Of a stretch of DNA of 64,000 nt, positions 11,550-25,566 are shown piece by piece. The position numbers were made by a program, and so were the translations under genes. The notes beneath the pieces are model-generated. The model worked only from the letters and a program-made list of their open reading frames with translations. It made no database searches and had not been told where the DNA came from. The first letter of the stretch is position 1, and each line of letters begins with the position of its first letter. Source of the DNA: Hymenolepis diminuta (Eukaryota > Platyhelminthes > Cestoda > Cyclophyllidea > Hymenolepididae); NCBI GenBank assembly GCA_900708905.1, contig CAADRB010000070.1, positions 153,846-217,845 of the forward strand. The letters are read 5' to 3'.

Positions 11550-14500
11550 CGAGCGGGCATATTGGTAGAAAGAGAAAAGAGAGAGAACCTCAAAAATCTT
11601 TAAGAAATTGGGAGGAGGGAGAGATGGTAATTATAGGAGACTTTGTGGGCTTAAGTGAAGGGGAAAAGGGAAAATTAAATGAATGTCCACAGTGACCCAC
11701 AAACAAATTAGAGACCTTTACGGCGCCACTTTTCATTGGCGGGAGTAATTAAGGAGCTTCCCCTCAAGCTAAAAAGAAGCATTGAATTAAAACGGAATAC
11801 ACCATTAATTGCTCCAAATAAATGCATTTAATATTAACTTATCTAAATCGAGAATTTCCGTTTTAATCTTAATTCATATTTAAATGAAATATTTACGATT
11901 AATTACGATAAACAATAACATCATATTATAGTATATTAATTAATTGAAAATGAATGAAATCCAGCGAGCTCATCTCAGTTAAAAATTGACTGGACCTTGA
12001 CTTGCTGATCTGATTATCCTCTGGAAACAATCGTGTTATAAATTTCGTGGAAATTTGACGATGTTGTGCATTATTTTCTACGATATGAAATGTCATATCC
12101 TGCAGATGATTTTGGCATTTGACAGTTTCTAAATAGCAGATAAAAATATGTCGTCGGATCTGAAATTTAGTGGTTTGAATTCACGTGTGGATAGGATTCA
12201 TAACCAGAAACTTCATCGACGCTCAATTTGCTCATTCATTGGTCAAACTATGTTCGTATTTAAGTGATCATATTACAGAAAATGGACGTGACTTTGAATG
12301 ATTATTCTTTTGTTTTCTAGCTCTCCAAGATCCATTGTGCACCAAATACTAAAATTAAACCAAATAAGCTGAAACTAATACTAATATTCATGGTATTCTC
12401 ATTACTTACTTGAATGTAATTCCCTTGGGTCTAGCCTTGGTGCGGGCATAAAAGGAGATCTTATATAGTTTCATAGGAAAGGAGCAGCACATGCAGATGA
12501 AATGGTTTAGGACAACGCTGACCGAAGAAGCTGAACCCCAGCAGGGCTCATTCAAGAACCGCTTAATTAGCTTATCCCGCTCAATTAAAATAAACCACTT
12601 GGGGACACACGATGATTCTCTCCGATGATCTGGAAGTTGCAGGACTGTCAAAAACTTCAAGTGCTACTGTGAGGTTGAGATAATTTGGTTTCAGAGGTTC
12701 TCAATGACCTAAGTAAAAGTTTATGGAAAGGTATAGAAATTCATTCTTCAACATTATGCCGAATATGGAGCAAAACCTCACACATTGTTTTATAGTGTAA
12801 ATGATAAAGACGCATTAAAGAATTGAATGTCATGGCAATCTGATTGCATTATTCAATACTAAAATGCATCGTATTATATATATGAAGTCTGGTCACCTTC
12901 TGCAAAGGTCTGAACGATTAAATTATTTGAATGTACTTTTTGGAGTTCGTTTTAACTGTAGATTTACACTTTATTCAACATCAGATATTGAAAATGCTGA
13001 TGGCAACTTCTTAAAATTAATTTTCACGATTTTCCAATGATGTGGAAGTAGATAGGGAATATTCTAAGTATTCTTAAAATGAAAAATTGCTATTACTCAC
13101 TAGCCTCTCATAAGGAATAAAAAGGCCTACTGATCTTCCTTCCGAAACTACTTTGCCCTTAGTGTATGTTTTCTTTTAACGTCACCGTCTTCGCTCCATG
13201 AAATTAAACTTATTGGCATAAAGTTCAGACATTAACAATCTTTGTATTTCGGATCTGAAAAGAAGGTGGTAATATTTGTAAATTTTTATTGATCGCTATT
13301 CTAAAGAACACAGTAGTATCACATCAATTGGGGCCGTAGATCATTTTGTACATTTATATTGAGAGTTGGCAAAAGATAAGATCTCAGTTGACTCGAGTTT
13401 AGAGAATATAAAGTTATGCTCGAAACCAGCGGTCGCTACTTTCCAGACATCTAGAAAGAGAAATGTACTGAATCAGTCCCATTTAAGAGCTAAATTTGCA
13501 ACAAAAGAATATGATAAGTAGGATTGATATACGGAACTGGACCTGTTTATTGTGCTGATATGAAGGTCCTATGTTGTCGTATTAGGTCATTGGATCAAAT
13601 TAGTTAAGAGCTGCCATGTTTTTACATCTCATATTCTTCAATTCGAGTGCTCATCTTAGATGATGTTTGACGTCCTCTCCTCCTCCCCAATATGTTACCA
13701 GTGATTTGAAATAGCGCTTCTCTTGGAAGTAAATTAACACGAATACTAGGGTTTTTATAAATGTAATAAAATTCCTTAAAATCTACCCTGGTTCAGTTTC
13801 TATTTCTATAAAAATGAATACAAATCGAAATATTGTTTTTAATTGTAACGATGAAAATCTAATTCTGAATAAATTCGCTTGTATTAATTTTGTAGAGGTT
13901 AGAAAAGGGGAGAAATTTTAGGGCGTGAAGTCAAACCGACAAGCCAATTCGAAACTCCTTCTTTTTTCTCCTCCTACTCTCAGAAATCTTTCCCTTCGCA
14001 CCCACAGACTATTTTAACTAGTTATATGATTGGCGTTTAATATGAGAGAGAAATCGGAGGGTTAGATAGTGGGAGACGAAGAAGGGGTTGACGAAAGGTA
14101 TTAAGCCCCTATCTCACGCAATTAAACACAAGACTAAATCTTCTTAGCACGCAAATTAATTGAACCCAGACGTCTATCTCTGTCCTAATGGAAAAAGCCC
14201 ACTTTAATTGGCATAATTATTATTATCATTATTTATTTTTAAAATTTTATCAACTTTTTAGGCTCTGGAGTTCTCCTCCTCTTTAAAACTTCTTTGCTGA
14301 TTATATCGAAGGAAATAATTAAGCAGTTTAACTAAAAACGATACTTGCTTTGAATTCACACCTTCTTTTTAAGTAATTAAATTTTCATTTTGATTTATTA
14401 AGTGTAATTTGCATTTAAAATAAACTAAATTCTATTTGTCTCTGTTACTTTTGCACTGATTTTTTTTAAAGAAACATGAAAGGGGACGCTCGTATACTAC

Positions 14501-14880
14501 TGCCAGAAGAGGGTTTTTATAAGTAAGCTGATAAAAGTGTTTGATTAAACTCCTAATGTGTTTGCAACATTTATTTGAGTCTGATAATCTTCTTTGCAGA
14601 TTTGACGATTAAAACTCGACTTTACGACTAAATTGATAATGTTTTTAGAGTGTCGTAAGGGAGATAAAACTTTAGAATTATATTAATCTTAAGTAGATGC
14701 AACATTTCAGTATATTTCGTGTTCGAGTGCTCTTAATTTTTTGAAATAAGCAATTTATTCTGAAATATAATAGTAATGTGATTAATTACTAATCTCGGTA
14801 CATTTTTATTCAAAATTTTTACCATGAGATATATTTAAACTTCATAGTTTGACATCTTGATGTTGCCTACAACGCATATT

Positions 14881-14915
14881 ATTCAAACTAGACCAGTGTA
14901 TGGCCTAGTTTGAAT
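14881..14915. repeat. Hairpin, 14-bp arms with one mismatch, 7-base loop
   Basis: Left arm 14881-14894 (ATTCAAACTAGACC) and right arm 14902-14915 are complementary except at one position; the loop is AGTGTAT. It is too short for a typical microRNA precursor. Confidence 0.6.
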
Positions 14916-17337
14916 TAAGGACCTGTCATTGGTCATTATTCCTTTAACAACAGGAGATCCATTTCATCTGGCTTGGGATTGCATTTCATTTCGAAGTTCA
15001 TGAGCGGTATTTCTAAGAGAAAATTAGTTCAATTGATTAGGAGTGAAAGTGATTTTTAACCTTGAATATTGCCTTTTAAACGATGGGGATGAATTGGGTG
15101 CATTCTATTCACTTGATGGTTAAAATAGTTTCACAAAGTTTTACACAAAGTTGTAAGAATGGCTTTTATTTGCTTGTGGTATCCAGATTTCGAGCTTCTG
15201 ACTTGGGTTTCATTGACTTCTGCCTGTCGTTAATTGTGATGGCAACATACATAATATGCTAAGTTGTGATCAAGTTGTGTAGTACCTATGTTTTCCTGCT
15301 TGTGGGTGGTCACCAACATGTTGCAACTACGTGACAGATTCTATGAGAACTGATACCCTTTAAGGTTACATTTTGATTCTTCCATTACCCTTAAATTCAG
15401 CTCCGAATCTCCCGATAACCTCTTTTTGAAGCTGAAAATCGAGGTAAACTTTTAAAACTGCCTTCATTTAATTGGTATTTAAAGCACCTTATCCAACCTA
15501 TTTAGCTTTTGCAATAACTCCACATATTTTTCATTCCCAACTAACGTTTCAAATTTGAAGAGACTCAAAGTTTCATCTTTCAAATAGCACTTTCTATTAA
15601 AAACATCAATTTACTTTTGACTAACATAATAAGTACCCTAAACAAGTTATAAATATAACATTAAAATAAAGTGAAAAATTTTTCCACCTAATTTTTGTAA
15701 ATTTGGAGCAAATAAAATGAAAAGCTGTGATGTGCATATGCACAGAGCGCGATATTAAACAAATTGACGTGATGCATCCGGACCACCAAAAAATGCCCGC
15801 TGATTCCGAGTGAGAGAGAAATGTGAGAGAAAGTGAAAGACAGGGGAGAGAAAAAGAGGTGGAGGTCGGTCTAGAGAAGGGTACCAAATCGGACCTTCAT
15901 TTATCGCCACCCCTTTCCCTCTTATCCTTATTTCCTCTAATAAAGGTAGGTGTTTTGATGGTAATGCTGTTTTGTGCTACGGAAATGCGAGTAAAAACGA
16001 CAAAATGATGTGATTTGAGCAAAAAGATATAAAATTAAATGCATACTGGGGATTTGATAACTTTTCTCGCACTCTCAACAACCGTTTGTATCATTTAAAT
16101 ATTTTTTTCGAAAAAAATTCAACAGAACTGTTTACAGTTTCAATAGAGTTCCGGTTTTGATGCTAACCGAGATTGCTGTTCATTTCAAAGGAAATTCTAA
16201 AGAGAAAGCGCTAACCATTTTCTAATTTTCCTATTGGAGTATACTTTTGAATATATTCCTATTCAGACATTAAATTCAAAGCCAGATGATTATGTATCAG
16301 GTGCTGTTATTGGACATAGTTGCTTGCATATGGATGCTGTGGTAGACGGATAGAGACGAATGATAATGGTAATTATTCCTATCTTCAAGAAACTATTAGT
16401 GACTCTAGATGTCACCGAGGAATGAAAAGGAAATCCCCAATCCATTAATTAAAAGTCAATTATTAATTCTAGATGAAAAGAGGTATTTAAATATTTATGA
16501 ATTATTCATTATTAGACTATCAACTATTTCCAAATTTCGAACCGGCAATTAATCAAATTTTGAGAAATAGCATATAATTAGTGTAAGTGAACAGGTGGCC
16601 TAAAGATGAGACAACTTCGAGGGACAGACCCAGTCGTTAATACGTATGACGTGGTTCATGACCGATGTCCCCCGAATTTCTCTCGAACAATTGTTGCATT
16701 GGCGGCTATAGATTTAACATTCCAAGTCGCATTTTTCATTACTTGACTGTAATTAGATTCAAAACACCTCATATTATAAAACATTTTATAAATTTTATTC
16801 AATGTTTACAGTAATGCAGTTACGAAGTCATTTCTCCTTCAATACACCTTTTCCATGACTTCAGCTTCAAAGAGGTTTATTCTCATTCACCATCTTTCAA
16901 ATTCAAAATCATATTGGCGAAGAATGGGACTTTAATTAGCTAAGGTTATCTAATTTTCATGAATGATACATTACTATTTTCAAATTCATAATTCCTAATC
17001 GTTAGTATTATTATTACACTACTTGTGGATTACATTATGTTTTAAACACCAATACGGATCACAGATACCTATTTATGACCTTTATGCCAATAAAACTAAT
17101 AATTTAAACAAATCGTGAATCTATTCTAAATGTTGCAAACGCAAAGTTTCCCGGTTGCCCAGGGATTCGATCATAGAAATTTTGCCTTGGAACATTTGGG
17201 AGTTACAATATTACATGAGGGCATAGACGCGCTCCTGTTTCCTTCCATGCTACACTATTTCAGACGAGTATACTATGATTAGAACTTGCCACTTTTTTAC
17301 ATGGGTATGGTTAAACGACATACGGTTTCTTTGGTTT

Positions 17338-17369
17338 CTTTGCACTTTATCGTATTCTAAAGTGCAAAG
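17338..17369. repeat. Perfect 12-bp-arm hairpin, 8-base loop
   Basis: CTTTGCACTTTA and TAAAGTGCAAAG flank TCGTATTC. Function unknown. Confidence 0.6.
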
Positions 17370-18370
17370 TTTTCATTGACTTATAATTTATGTTATTTTT
17401 AAATTAGACGGCTGTAAATGTTAGATGTTTCTTGATTAATAAGAGATAATGATCAAGTGCTTCATTTGAAGAGATAGCAGTTAATTGGAGCCGCCCAACC
17501 CTCGGATTAGAAGAGAAGAGTAATTAAAAACGCATTTTAATCACAAATCTGTAATTTGAAGTCCATTATGATAAAACAAAGCCAACGATAGGGGGTAAGA
17601 CACAAGAGTAGAGGATAGAATATACGGGAGGTGGCGTGGGTGAAGTGGAATTGAGCTGCGATTTCCTTAATTGCCAGAATGATTGCGCGTTTGACACAGT
17701 TATAATTGTCGACCAAATAACACTTAATTACTTCCTTTCTCTCACTCTATGGTAATTATTAGAACCCGGGTGCGTGTAGGGGATTGAATAAGTAAATGTG
17801 GGTTAATAACTGCCCTCTATGAATGGGTATACCAAATATGAGCACATCTCTTTTTACTAACCGTAATTTTAATTTGATCAAACAAGAGCAAATGCATCTC
17901 TCCTCGTTCAACGGAGAACACGTGAACTGATCGTCTATTCGAATCTGATTGTAGACGCATGAGAATTAATCTTATTCAATTTTCACTCAAGCCAGTCTCA
18001 TCTACCTCCACTTAGCTGTAAGAGGATATAAATAAGTCGCGGTAGCATGACCTGTCACGAAATTTGATCAATCGATCAAAAAATTACTGTTATCTTGGAC
18101 ACAAACCCACTCAGTAATCTTAGAGTCAAATAATAAAATCTGAAAATTAGGGTGTTATAAAGTAAATCATACTCCTTTAGACAACATAACCAACTCAATT
18201 TTTCCATAATTCCATTAAAGTAGAGCTCTTGATGCTCCCAATTACATTACTTATTTATTCTTGACCCCCAACTCGTTTGCTTCATCCCTTATTTAGTCGC
18301 TTTCCCCATGACTTTGTTTGCACTGTTATGTATAATAATTACAATGTTAAAATTCATTAATAGAAGGACG

Positions 18371-18399
18371 TTTTGAAAGTTTTCTAATAACTTTCAAAA
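18371..18399. repeat. Perfect 11-bp-arm hairpin, 7-base loop
   Basis: TTTTGAAAGTT and AACTTTCAAAA flank TTCTAAT. AT-rich, so a weaker structure. Confidence 0.5.
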
Positions 18400-21300
18400 A
18401 TTTCTGATAACATCAAGATGTCAGAGAGTTTACTCCCCTGGAAGATAGGAAAAGGCCATCAACGTCGACCAGAACGAGTTTACTCTCTTTCATTGATCCC
18501 ATTTTTTCGTTGTCATAGGATGTTTTCATCGACCCTATTGTCATCCCTATAGAGTACTTTAATTATAAATTATTACAAATTATTACTCTAATTAGGTTAT
18601 TAAACTACCAACACTTATTTATTGTCCCATAAACTCATTCACGACCTCTTAACGTCTGAAAATAAGGCGTAATACTTTTTATCCTGGGTGGTCCAGAAAT
18701 AAGTACTTCAATTTGGAGAAGGAGCAATTAACTATCTGCCTCCCAATAAACTAGTTATTATTAATTGAACAGAATGAGTCGTGCTCTCACTCTTCATCGG
18801 ACACCACACACAGGGTATGCCAGGGGTAGAAGGGGTATACTGGTAGCAGCAGGTGTCAATTATATGGAGGAGACATTGTCTACAACAGCCAGCAACAGTT
18901 ATTCTCCAGAATGGCGTTTTACTATTATTATTATTACTTTGTTCATCTGCAGGACGAGAGAGATTAGGGACGAGAGCGAAATTGCAGAGGGGAGGCTGCA
19001 AGAAGGTAGGTGTATGCAGGTAAGAGGGGGATAAAGAAGGAGAAGGAGTGGATTGGTAAGAGCGTTAATTATGGGCGTAGCTACTATCCAATTAGTAGAA
19101 GATTCTACCACCCCTTCTTCACCTGCTCCTGCTTAGCATTCATCCAGTTTTCTATCCTACATCCGTCTGCATCTTTCTGCTTCGATGGCTGCAAAAATGA
19201 CATTCTAGTAATTTGAGCGAATAAATAGTAGACTAGTCATCTTGGTATCCTCCCCTGTTTGTGTTCACGTGTGAAGCAGATACTGTCCTCTCCTCCTTAA
19301 AGCTTTTCCTCTTGTCTCGTTCTTCACCGACTTTTTTATTGCAGCCATGCTTCATTAAATTTAACTAGGTAATTTAATGAAATTTTTGAATTAAGATGGA
19401 TCGTTTTCCTGCACTTCCGAAAATGGTGCATTTATCTAATTTTGTATGAATGAATGACAGGTGTTTAGAAGAATTTTAGTATTTATAACATTATGTACCA
19501 AATACGATGGAAAAAATGTCTGATGGAGGCGTTAGCAATTAAAATAATGGGCTAAGTTAGGTTAAATTTGGGTATGGAGAAACTAGGTACGCTGAAATTA
19601 ATCTGATCAATTCTTCTAAACCACGTCAAGAAGAAGACAGAAATGGATGAGAAGGAACGTTTATCAGCAAAATAATCCTTCTGTTGAACTACTGATCTAC
19701 ATGTCAAAACGTTAGGCATGTCACTGTTTCCATAAGCTAATAAGACGAAGCAAAAGATGACACCATAGCATTAATTAGGTGATGCACTGGAAGCGCAGTT
19801 TGAGTATAGATATGAAAAGTTCTGAAATGCCACGAATTCGAGTATTGAAAATTGTTCCAAAGGCGCTAGACCTTAAAGTAAACTCTTTATTTAAACTCTA
19901 CATTTTTTTAGGAAGCATTAAATCAGGGGTTTTAAATCTTCATTAAGAATATTTACAAAATGGTTTCAATTTGCGTTTACAAAAATCTGATTACTTTTTC
20001 CCTCATAAAATGCAGAGCATTTTACACTATTGCTGACAATAAATAAAATTTAAATTGATGTACACAAAGCATTCATTTCATTTTAGCATATTATTTCAAA
20101 CAATTTGCCCCCTCACCTCACCTCACAAATATGATTCAAATTGATAGTCAAAAACCACTGTTCTTATCACTCTTCATCTCATTATCATCAAATAATCGGC
20201 GCGCTCGAGTTGTATGAATGTCGCTTTTGAAGTAGAAGCAGCGTTTGTGTGTATTTATCATCATAAAAAATGAGAATAAGGCGAATGGGTGTTTGTGTTT
20301 AGGTGGGAGGTAGGGTATTAGTAGGGGTATATGCGCAGAATGCGTATTTAGCTCAATTTACTTTTGATGACATTAAATGCTAAACCACTTAGTATTGGCT
20401 TGGATGCCGCATTACCCTCCCCCCTTCCCGGGCCTATTTTGCATTTAAATTTTAATCCCGCCATAGGGAATAATTATGGTATTTCGCAGTCTAACTGCTC
20501 AAGGGAGTGGAGCAGATAAGTGGAAGTGAAATTAATAGGAATTTTGTTGTTAATTGCTTTCCACTTATGGCGGGAAATTTAGTTTACTTAACAGTACATT
20601 ATAGGTTCAGACAATGGCGTTGCATTAGGACTCTTTGAGATAGCAGCATTGCGCTAATCGTTCGGCGTAAAATTAAACAGGTTAAGTGAGAACCTCTTAT
20701 AAATTCCTATTTTTAAAGTCAAACAATCTAGACATTAATTATTTTTTGCACAAAAGTGGAACAGAGTATTATTTCATAACCCGAGTATCGACTGCTGCTT
20801 CTTGAAGCGATGAGCGATCAATTATTGGAATTTTGACTTCGAGATTATCACGAGAATTCTTAATAGTTGTTACGGCGATTTAAATATGCATTTCCGCAAT
20901 GACCCATCACCATCTTCACACTTGAATGTTTATTTTTTGAACTTAATATTGTGCCAAGTTATTGGCGCACTATGCAATTCTAAAAGTACCATCGATCTCT
21001 ATAAGTCTGCAATTTGCTAGTACTTTTCACCTAAAAAGGCGTACATTGTCTTCGTTACTATGGTGTATAGCCTACAGAAAACATTAAATTAAAGAGAATA
21101 GTTAAATAAGGGGGAGCTTGAAGCTCATAACACAATATTCCTTAAGGAAGGAAGTCCGTTTTTTTTTCAAACTAACGGAATTCTTCCCTGAGCGTTTTTA
21201 CCTTATTCCACAAACTGGACACTCCTCTGGGCTAATTTTCAGTGTATTTTAGACCAAAATCAAATATCTCATGCATTTTCACAGCAGTTGAATATCCTCT

Positions 21301-22280
21301 TATTGGTATTATTAGTTTTTAACATATGCAGAAGCAGTTTCAGTTGCCGCTAATCACTCGAATTTTCGATTTAACTGGATGGAATTACTGATCAGAAGCA
21401 CCACAAATACGGCCGATTAGGATGCCGAATACTCAAAACTGAATACTCATCACCTCTAATCAGTAATAGGGTTAAAATGAACTATTTAAAAGCGTGAAAT
21501 GTTTTATTACTAAAATCTAAGGACGTATGCCATTTGAGGTGTACGACGAACGCTAATAGCGGGCAATGGCGGAGAGATGTATGTACTCGAATGTACTCGA
21601 TTGCAAAATGCATTGATGAAATTTACCTTATCTTAGATGGTCACGAGCATCAGCCGATATCATAGGCTATCTTACCAGCCTGCTCCCTCAAGTTCTAATT
21701 CCCAAGTGACGGAATTTTACACATATTCGGTCGTCACTTAATCCAAAACTACGTTAAGGTAAATGGGTCAAAGTATCATTTACTTGTACTGTGGAAAAGT
21801 GGAGGTAAAACGATTACAAAACGAGATTATTCAAGCGTAAAATAGCCTAATTATCTGCGTATTCTGAGACCTCTTTCAACGCGGTAATAACAAACAGGGG
21901 GTTTTAGAAACCGGTCAATTAAGCAGAATCTTTAAAATTTCAATCTTATTGATCTCTTAACAATTATTTAGTAAAATACTAAGCAACTAAAACGGAGACA
22001 TCTATTCCTAAAAAGACATTTCCGCCTAATTATAACCGATTATTCTAAGCAAATACAATAATATTCCATTGATTGAGTTCCACTGTGTGAGCTGAAAAAG
22101 TCCAGTATCGCAGTTAATCTGATTAATAAATCAAACTAGTCCGTATTATCAAACTAATTCATGTTCAGGTGTTTCCCTCATGACCATTGCGAATGGATGT
22201 TTTCATTCTCAGTCTCGATCATGTGATCTACCACTTGGCAATGGTTGCAAAACAGGTAAATTTTTCTGTTTAATGAAAAA

Positions 22281-23160
22281 ATCAAGTCACATTAAAATAT
22301 TATCCGATTAAATTGTGGGAGTTGGGAGATGAAGGGCGTCGGAAGACTAATAATTTGGCTAATTTCTGAGTAATGAATTTGCATCTTGAGCACATATTTG
22401 ATGAAATTGTTTTCTTTTGCCAGAGAACTGATGAGTCAGATAAATTAATCTTAATTTCTGCAGGTTAGGCACAAGCTCGCAGGGGTCCGTTTTTCTCACC
22501 GTCTGGTCTACAACTCAGTCATTATCATTATCAGACAAAGTTTGTCGGGGAGCGATTTTCATAAATGTCCTTTTTGCTTGCTGTATCTATTGTACATCCC
22601 CCGTATGATCGAACTTTCTACTCAGTGGTGTGAAACAGGAGTAAGCAATTGTTCCTCTGTTAGATAAGCTTCATTATTGTGAAGAGATTTGGAAGACGAT
22701 TGCAAATATAACTTCCTTTGTTCATCCGATGCTTCAGACTTTATTATGCTTCAAAATCGTGAAAGCAGCAGTACGAACGTTACATAGTGCAAGTTTGATA
22801 CCGCAGACTCAACGGGTTCTGGTGAAGGTGGCACTTATAGGGATCTATCTTGTGTGTACAGCATCGGCAGCCTCTTGGCATGAATGTTCTCCTCGAAAAT
22901 TTTAATTAGGGCAGTGTCGGAGGAACACGAAATTCAACAGTGATTTTACCTAGAGAAATGGAAAAATTGTGATGAAGTATCTGAAAATCACTATAAATCG
23001 GCATCAATGAAATATGTTTGAATGAATTTAAGTGGGACAAAGAATGGGACATCCTAAATGCCATCCTAAAGTTTCATTGGAACCTCACATAATTTGGACC
23101 AGAAATATTGCGGATAATTAGCAGTAATAAGCATTTTAAGTGAGTTGACTTACTAGCAAT
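22281..23160 (+). pseudogene. Relic copy A of a diverged local duplication, possibly decayed coding sequence
   Basis: Collinear with 24721-25535. Shared landmarks are CATTAAAATA near the start, GTCTACAACTC (22506), a TCTGTTAGAT-like site (22656), GCAGTA (22768), CCGCAGACT, GGTGGCA, and TTAGCAGTAATAAGCATTTTA (23118). Conceptual peptides align with the other copy: VYNSVI, AIVPLLDKL, IPQTQRVLVKVAL and LAVISIL, but they fall in different frames and stops occur between them. In the best block the base changes show no excess at third positions, so present coding constraint is not supported. The family is unrecognised; it could also be an old non-coding repeat. Confidence 0.35.
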
Positions 23161-24720
23161 CATCATCGCACAAAAAACTTCAGAATTTGTGCGTACCATT
23201 TGAGATGTTTGGAATATACTGGCATCAGGAAATAGGCGAAGAGTTTATAATCAAATACAATCAATTGTAAAATGAATTAATTAATTAATTAAATGATCAC
23301 GATCGTCAGTTGATATCGGAATCAAAATTTCATCCAAAGCTACCCCATGTGTGGCGGAATATTAGATCACTACAACCCATATTATGGAGTAAATTAATAT
23401 GGACCAGAAATAAAGTAATTGGGATAATAGGGCCAAGATAACTTGAATCATGGAGAAGTGAAGGTTAAAAAAGGTTACTAGTCTAGGTTATACGTGTGCA
23501 GATTGGTTTACTTAGGGCACTGAGAAGGTTATATGGTATTGAGGTAAACCCGAGCTTGCGAAAATACTGACATAGGTCATTTAAGCATAGAAATCGTCAA
23601 TATTTAATTTGGGGTAAATGTTTATGAAAAATGTTTCTATTCTAAAGAATATTCCACTCATTGAGTTGCATATTACCTGTTGAAAAAAATTCATTAGTTT
23701 AATTTGGACATAAAATGTTAAAAAACCCGCACAACATTAATTGGTTTAAATATTGTAATGTTTGAATTTGTATTTACGGGGAAGTATTCCAGAAGTTGCT
23801 AAATTAGTGCAGCTTTCTTTCGGATACATATGGTACCTCATATGTCTGCTCGGTCTTGACAGTCAAATATCAATTTTTTTAGAGCTGAACATAAAAGAAC
23901 ATAAAAAATCAACTTTATTCAGCATATCATATTTTGGTATCTTTAGCACAACCGTATTTTCACCGTTTCTGTAAATAATCTAATTACTGTCTCTACAAAA
24001 TGTATAATTCCTGGCAAACCACTCTCCTTCTCTAACATTTTTTCTTCTCCAATGAGCCCTTTGTCTTTTGATCTGGAAAGACGGTTGCTATCTCCTAACA
24101 TAGTATAAATAGAACGGTAGCACAATTATTGCATAGACGGTTTTTGTTAAGCCTAGCTTCTACATAAAGTTTTTTTTTAAATTAGAACCCTTATAAGAGT
24201 ATTCATGTCCTTTATAGAAGCTCTGTCTCTCAGACCATCTCGGTGACAGTTACTAAGCCGTGGTACCATTGTGTTTTCAATTAGTCACTCTACCATAATT
24301 AGATTACAAGTTCAGGCTGATCGAATTAAATATTATTAATATAACCTCACACAAATTAGGGTTATAGTCATCCCAAGGTAACCGTTCATTTACATTGTTT
24401 TAGTACGTCTACTTAGTTTCATGAGATCACTAAAACGTTAAGATCAAAAATCATTTTAAAGAGATCAATAAAAAGCTTTTTTTGCAATTTAACGATTGCT
24501 AAGTCAGTTAAATTATTTACTGATCTTACAAAGATAGATATCCTACTAAGAGTCAGTTAGCGGAAGTTGCATATAACATTTATTGACATTAAAAGCATAT
24601 TTGTCAAGGGCCAAATTACACAAAAATGCTACTAGGGAGGGAAAAATCGATTTTCAAATTAAATCAGCCATAAATCAGGCATTCAATTAAAAATTAATAT
24701 CTATCAATTCAAAGAAGCGT
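23161..24720. other. Spacer between relic copies, no gene recognised
   Basis: AT-rich DNA with (TTAA)-like runs near 23277-23294. Nothing coding is supported; the open frame at 23762-23974 has no domain. Confidence 0.5.
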
Positions 24721-25535
24721 ATCAGAGCGCATTAAAATACTGCCCGATTAAACTGTAGATGGTGAGATACTGGCTCCTAAAGACTGGCAAGGTATTCTTT
24801 GTATTGAATTTTCACTTAAATTCAGCTGGTGGGAAAGATTTGCATGAGGCAAAATCGATGAGCAAAATAGAAATCTTCTCTTTCTGATAGCAGAGAAACA
24901 AGTTTTTATTGTTAAAAATGTGTTAACTCATTTACTAGCAGTTAAGTCTACAACTCTGTCATATTAATACGCCGTGCAAAATTTGAAATTCTATTCTTGG
25001 GTGAGAAGACTTCGAATGGCGTCTATAAAAGAGCAGTCAGCAGCTATTTCTCTGATAGATCGTCTTTGTTGTGATAAAATTTAGATGACGATAAAAAGAA
25101 ACTTTTTTTAGATTTGTTTCCCTAGAAGGCTCTGCAGGTGGCAGTACAGGAGTTATTTAATACATGGGTGATGCCGCAGACTAAGTGGGTTCAAATAAAG
25201 GTGGCATTTGAAGTGATCTGTCTTCTGTTGATAGAATCGACATGATTGTTCCTCTTGAAAAATTGTATCTTAGATACTCTAAGAGTTACATTCTATAAGA
25301 ATCTGTTTTAGGGTGATGGACAATTTAACGGCTAGTCAAGCTAGCGAAATTGAGAAATAATGACGAAACACCAGAAACTCACGCAAAAATTCATGGGGCT
25401 TGAAGCTCCGTTCCTTAAATCGGAATCAGTATGGCATGTTTGGGTTCTAGTAGTAAAAACCTTTCCGGAGCAGAACGATTGGAAAGGATTAGCAGTAATT
25501 AGCATTTTAGAGGACTTGACCGACCAGCTGTTGCT
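24721..25535 (+). pseudogene. Relic copy B of a diverged local duplication, possibly decayed coding sequence
   Basis: Collinear with 22281-23160 about 2.4 kb upstream, same orientation. VYNSVIL (24946), AVQELFNTWVMPQTKW (25141) and LAVISILEDLT (25489) all lie in one frame, with at least one stop (TAG in the codons before 25141) between them. An open frame of 68 codons (25360-25566) includes the last peptide. Spacing from the second to the third landmark is 348 bases here and 350 in copy A. About 45 bases are missing relative to copy A between the first two landmarks. No family recognised. Confidence 0.35.
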
Positions 25536-25566
25536 CTATAAGTTCAAACAGCCATACATTCAGTGA

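Larger units (their letters stand above)
10425..22280. other. Intergenic, no gene recognised
   Basis: No coding exon is supported. The stretch alternates AT-rich filler with compact blocks rich in purine or pyrimidine runs and TAATTA motifs, at about 11390-11770, 13910-14220, 15780-15950, 17440-17860, 18720-19030 and 20100-20580. Hairpins lie at 14881-14915, 17338-17369 and 18371-18399. A G-quadruplex motif lies at 11531-11549. A 10-base tandem duplication (ATGTACTCGA twice) lies at 21581-21600. Confidence 0.55.

Noticed and set aside
22506..22905. Call of a cyclin-like gene for relic copy A
   Set aside because: Hydrophobic helix pattern (VLVKVALIGIYLV) is only vaguely similar; frameshifts and lack of key residues prevent a family call.
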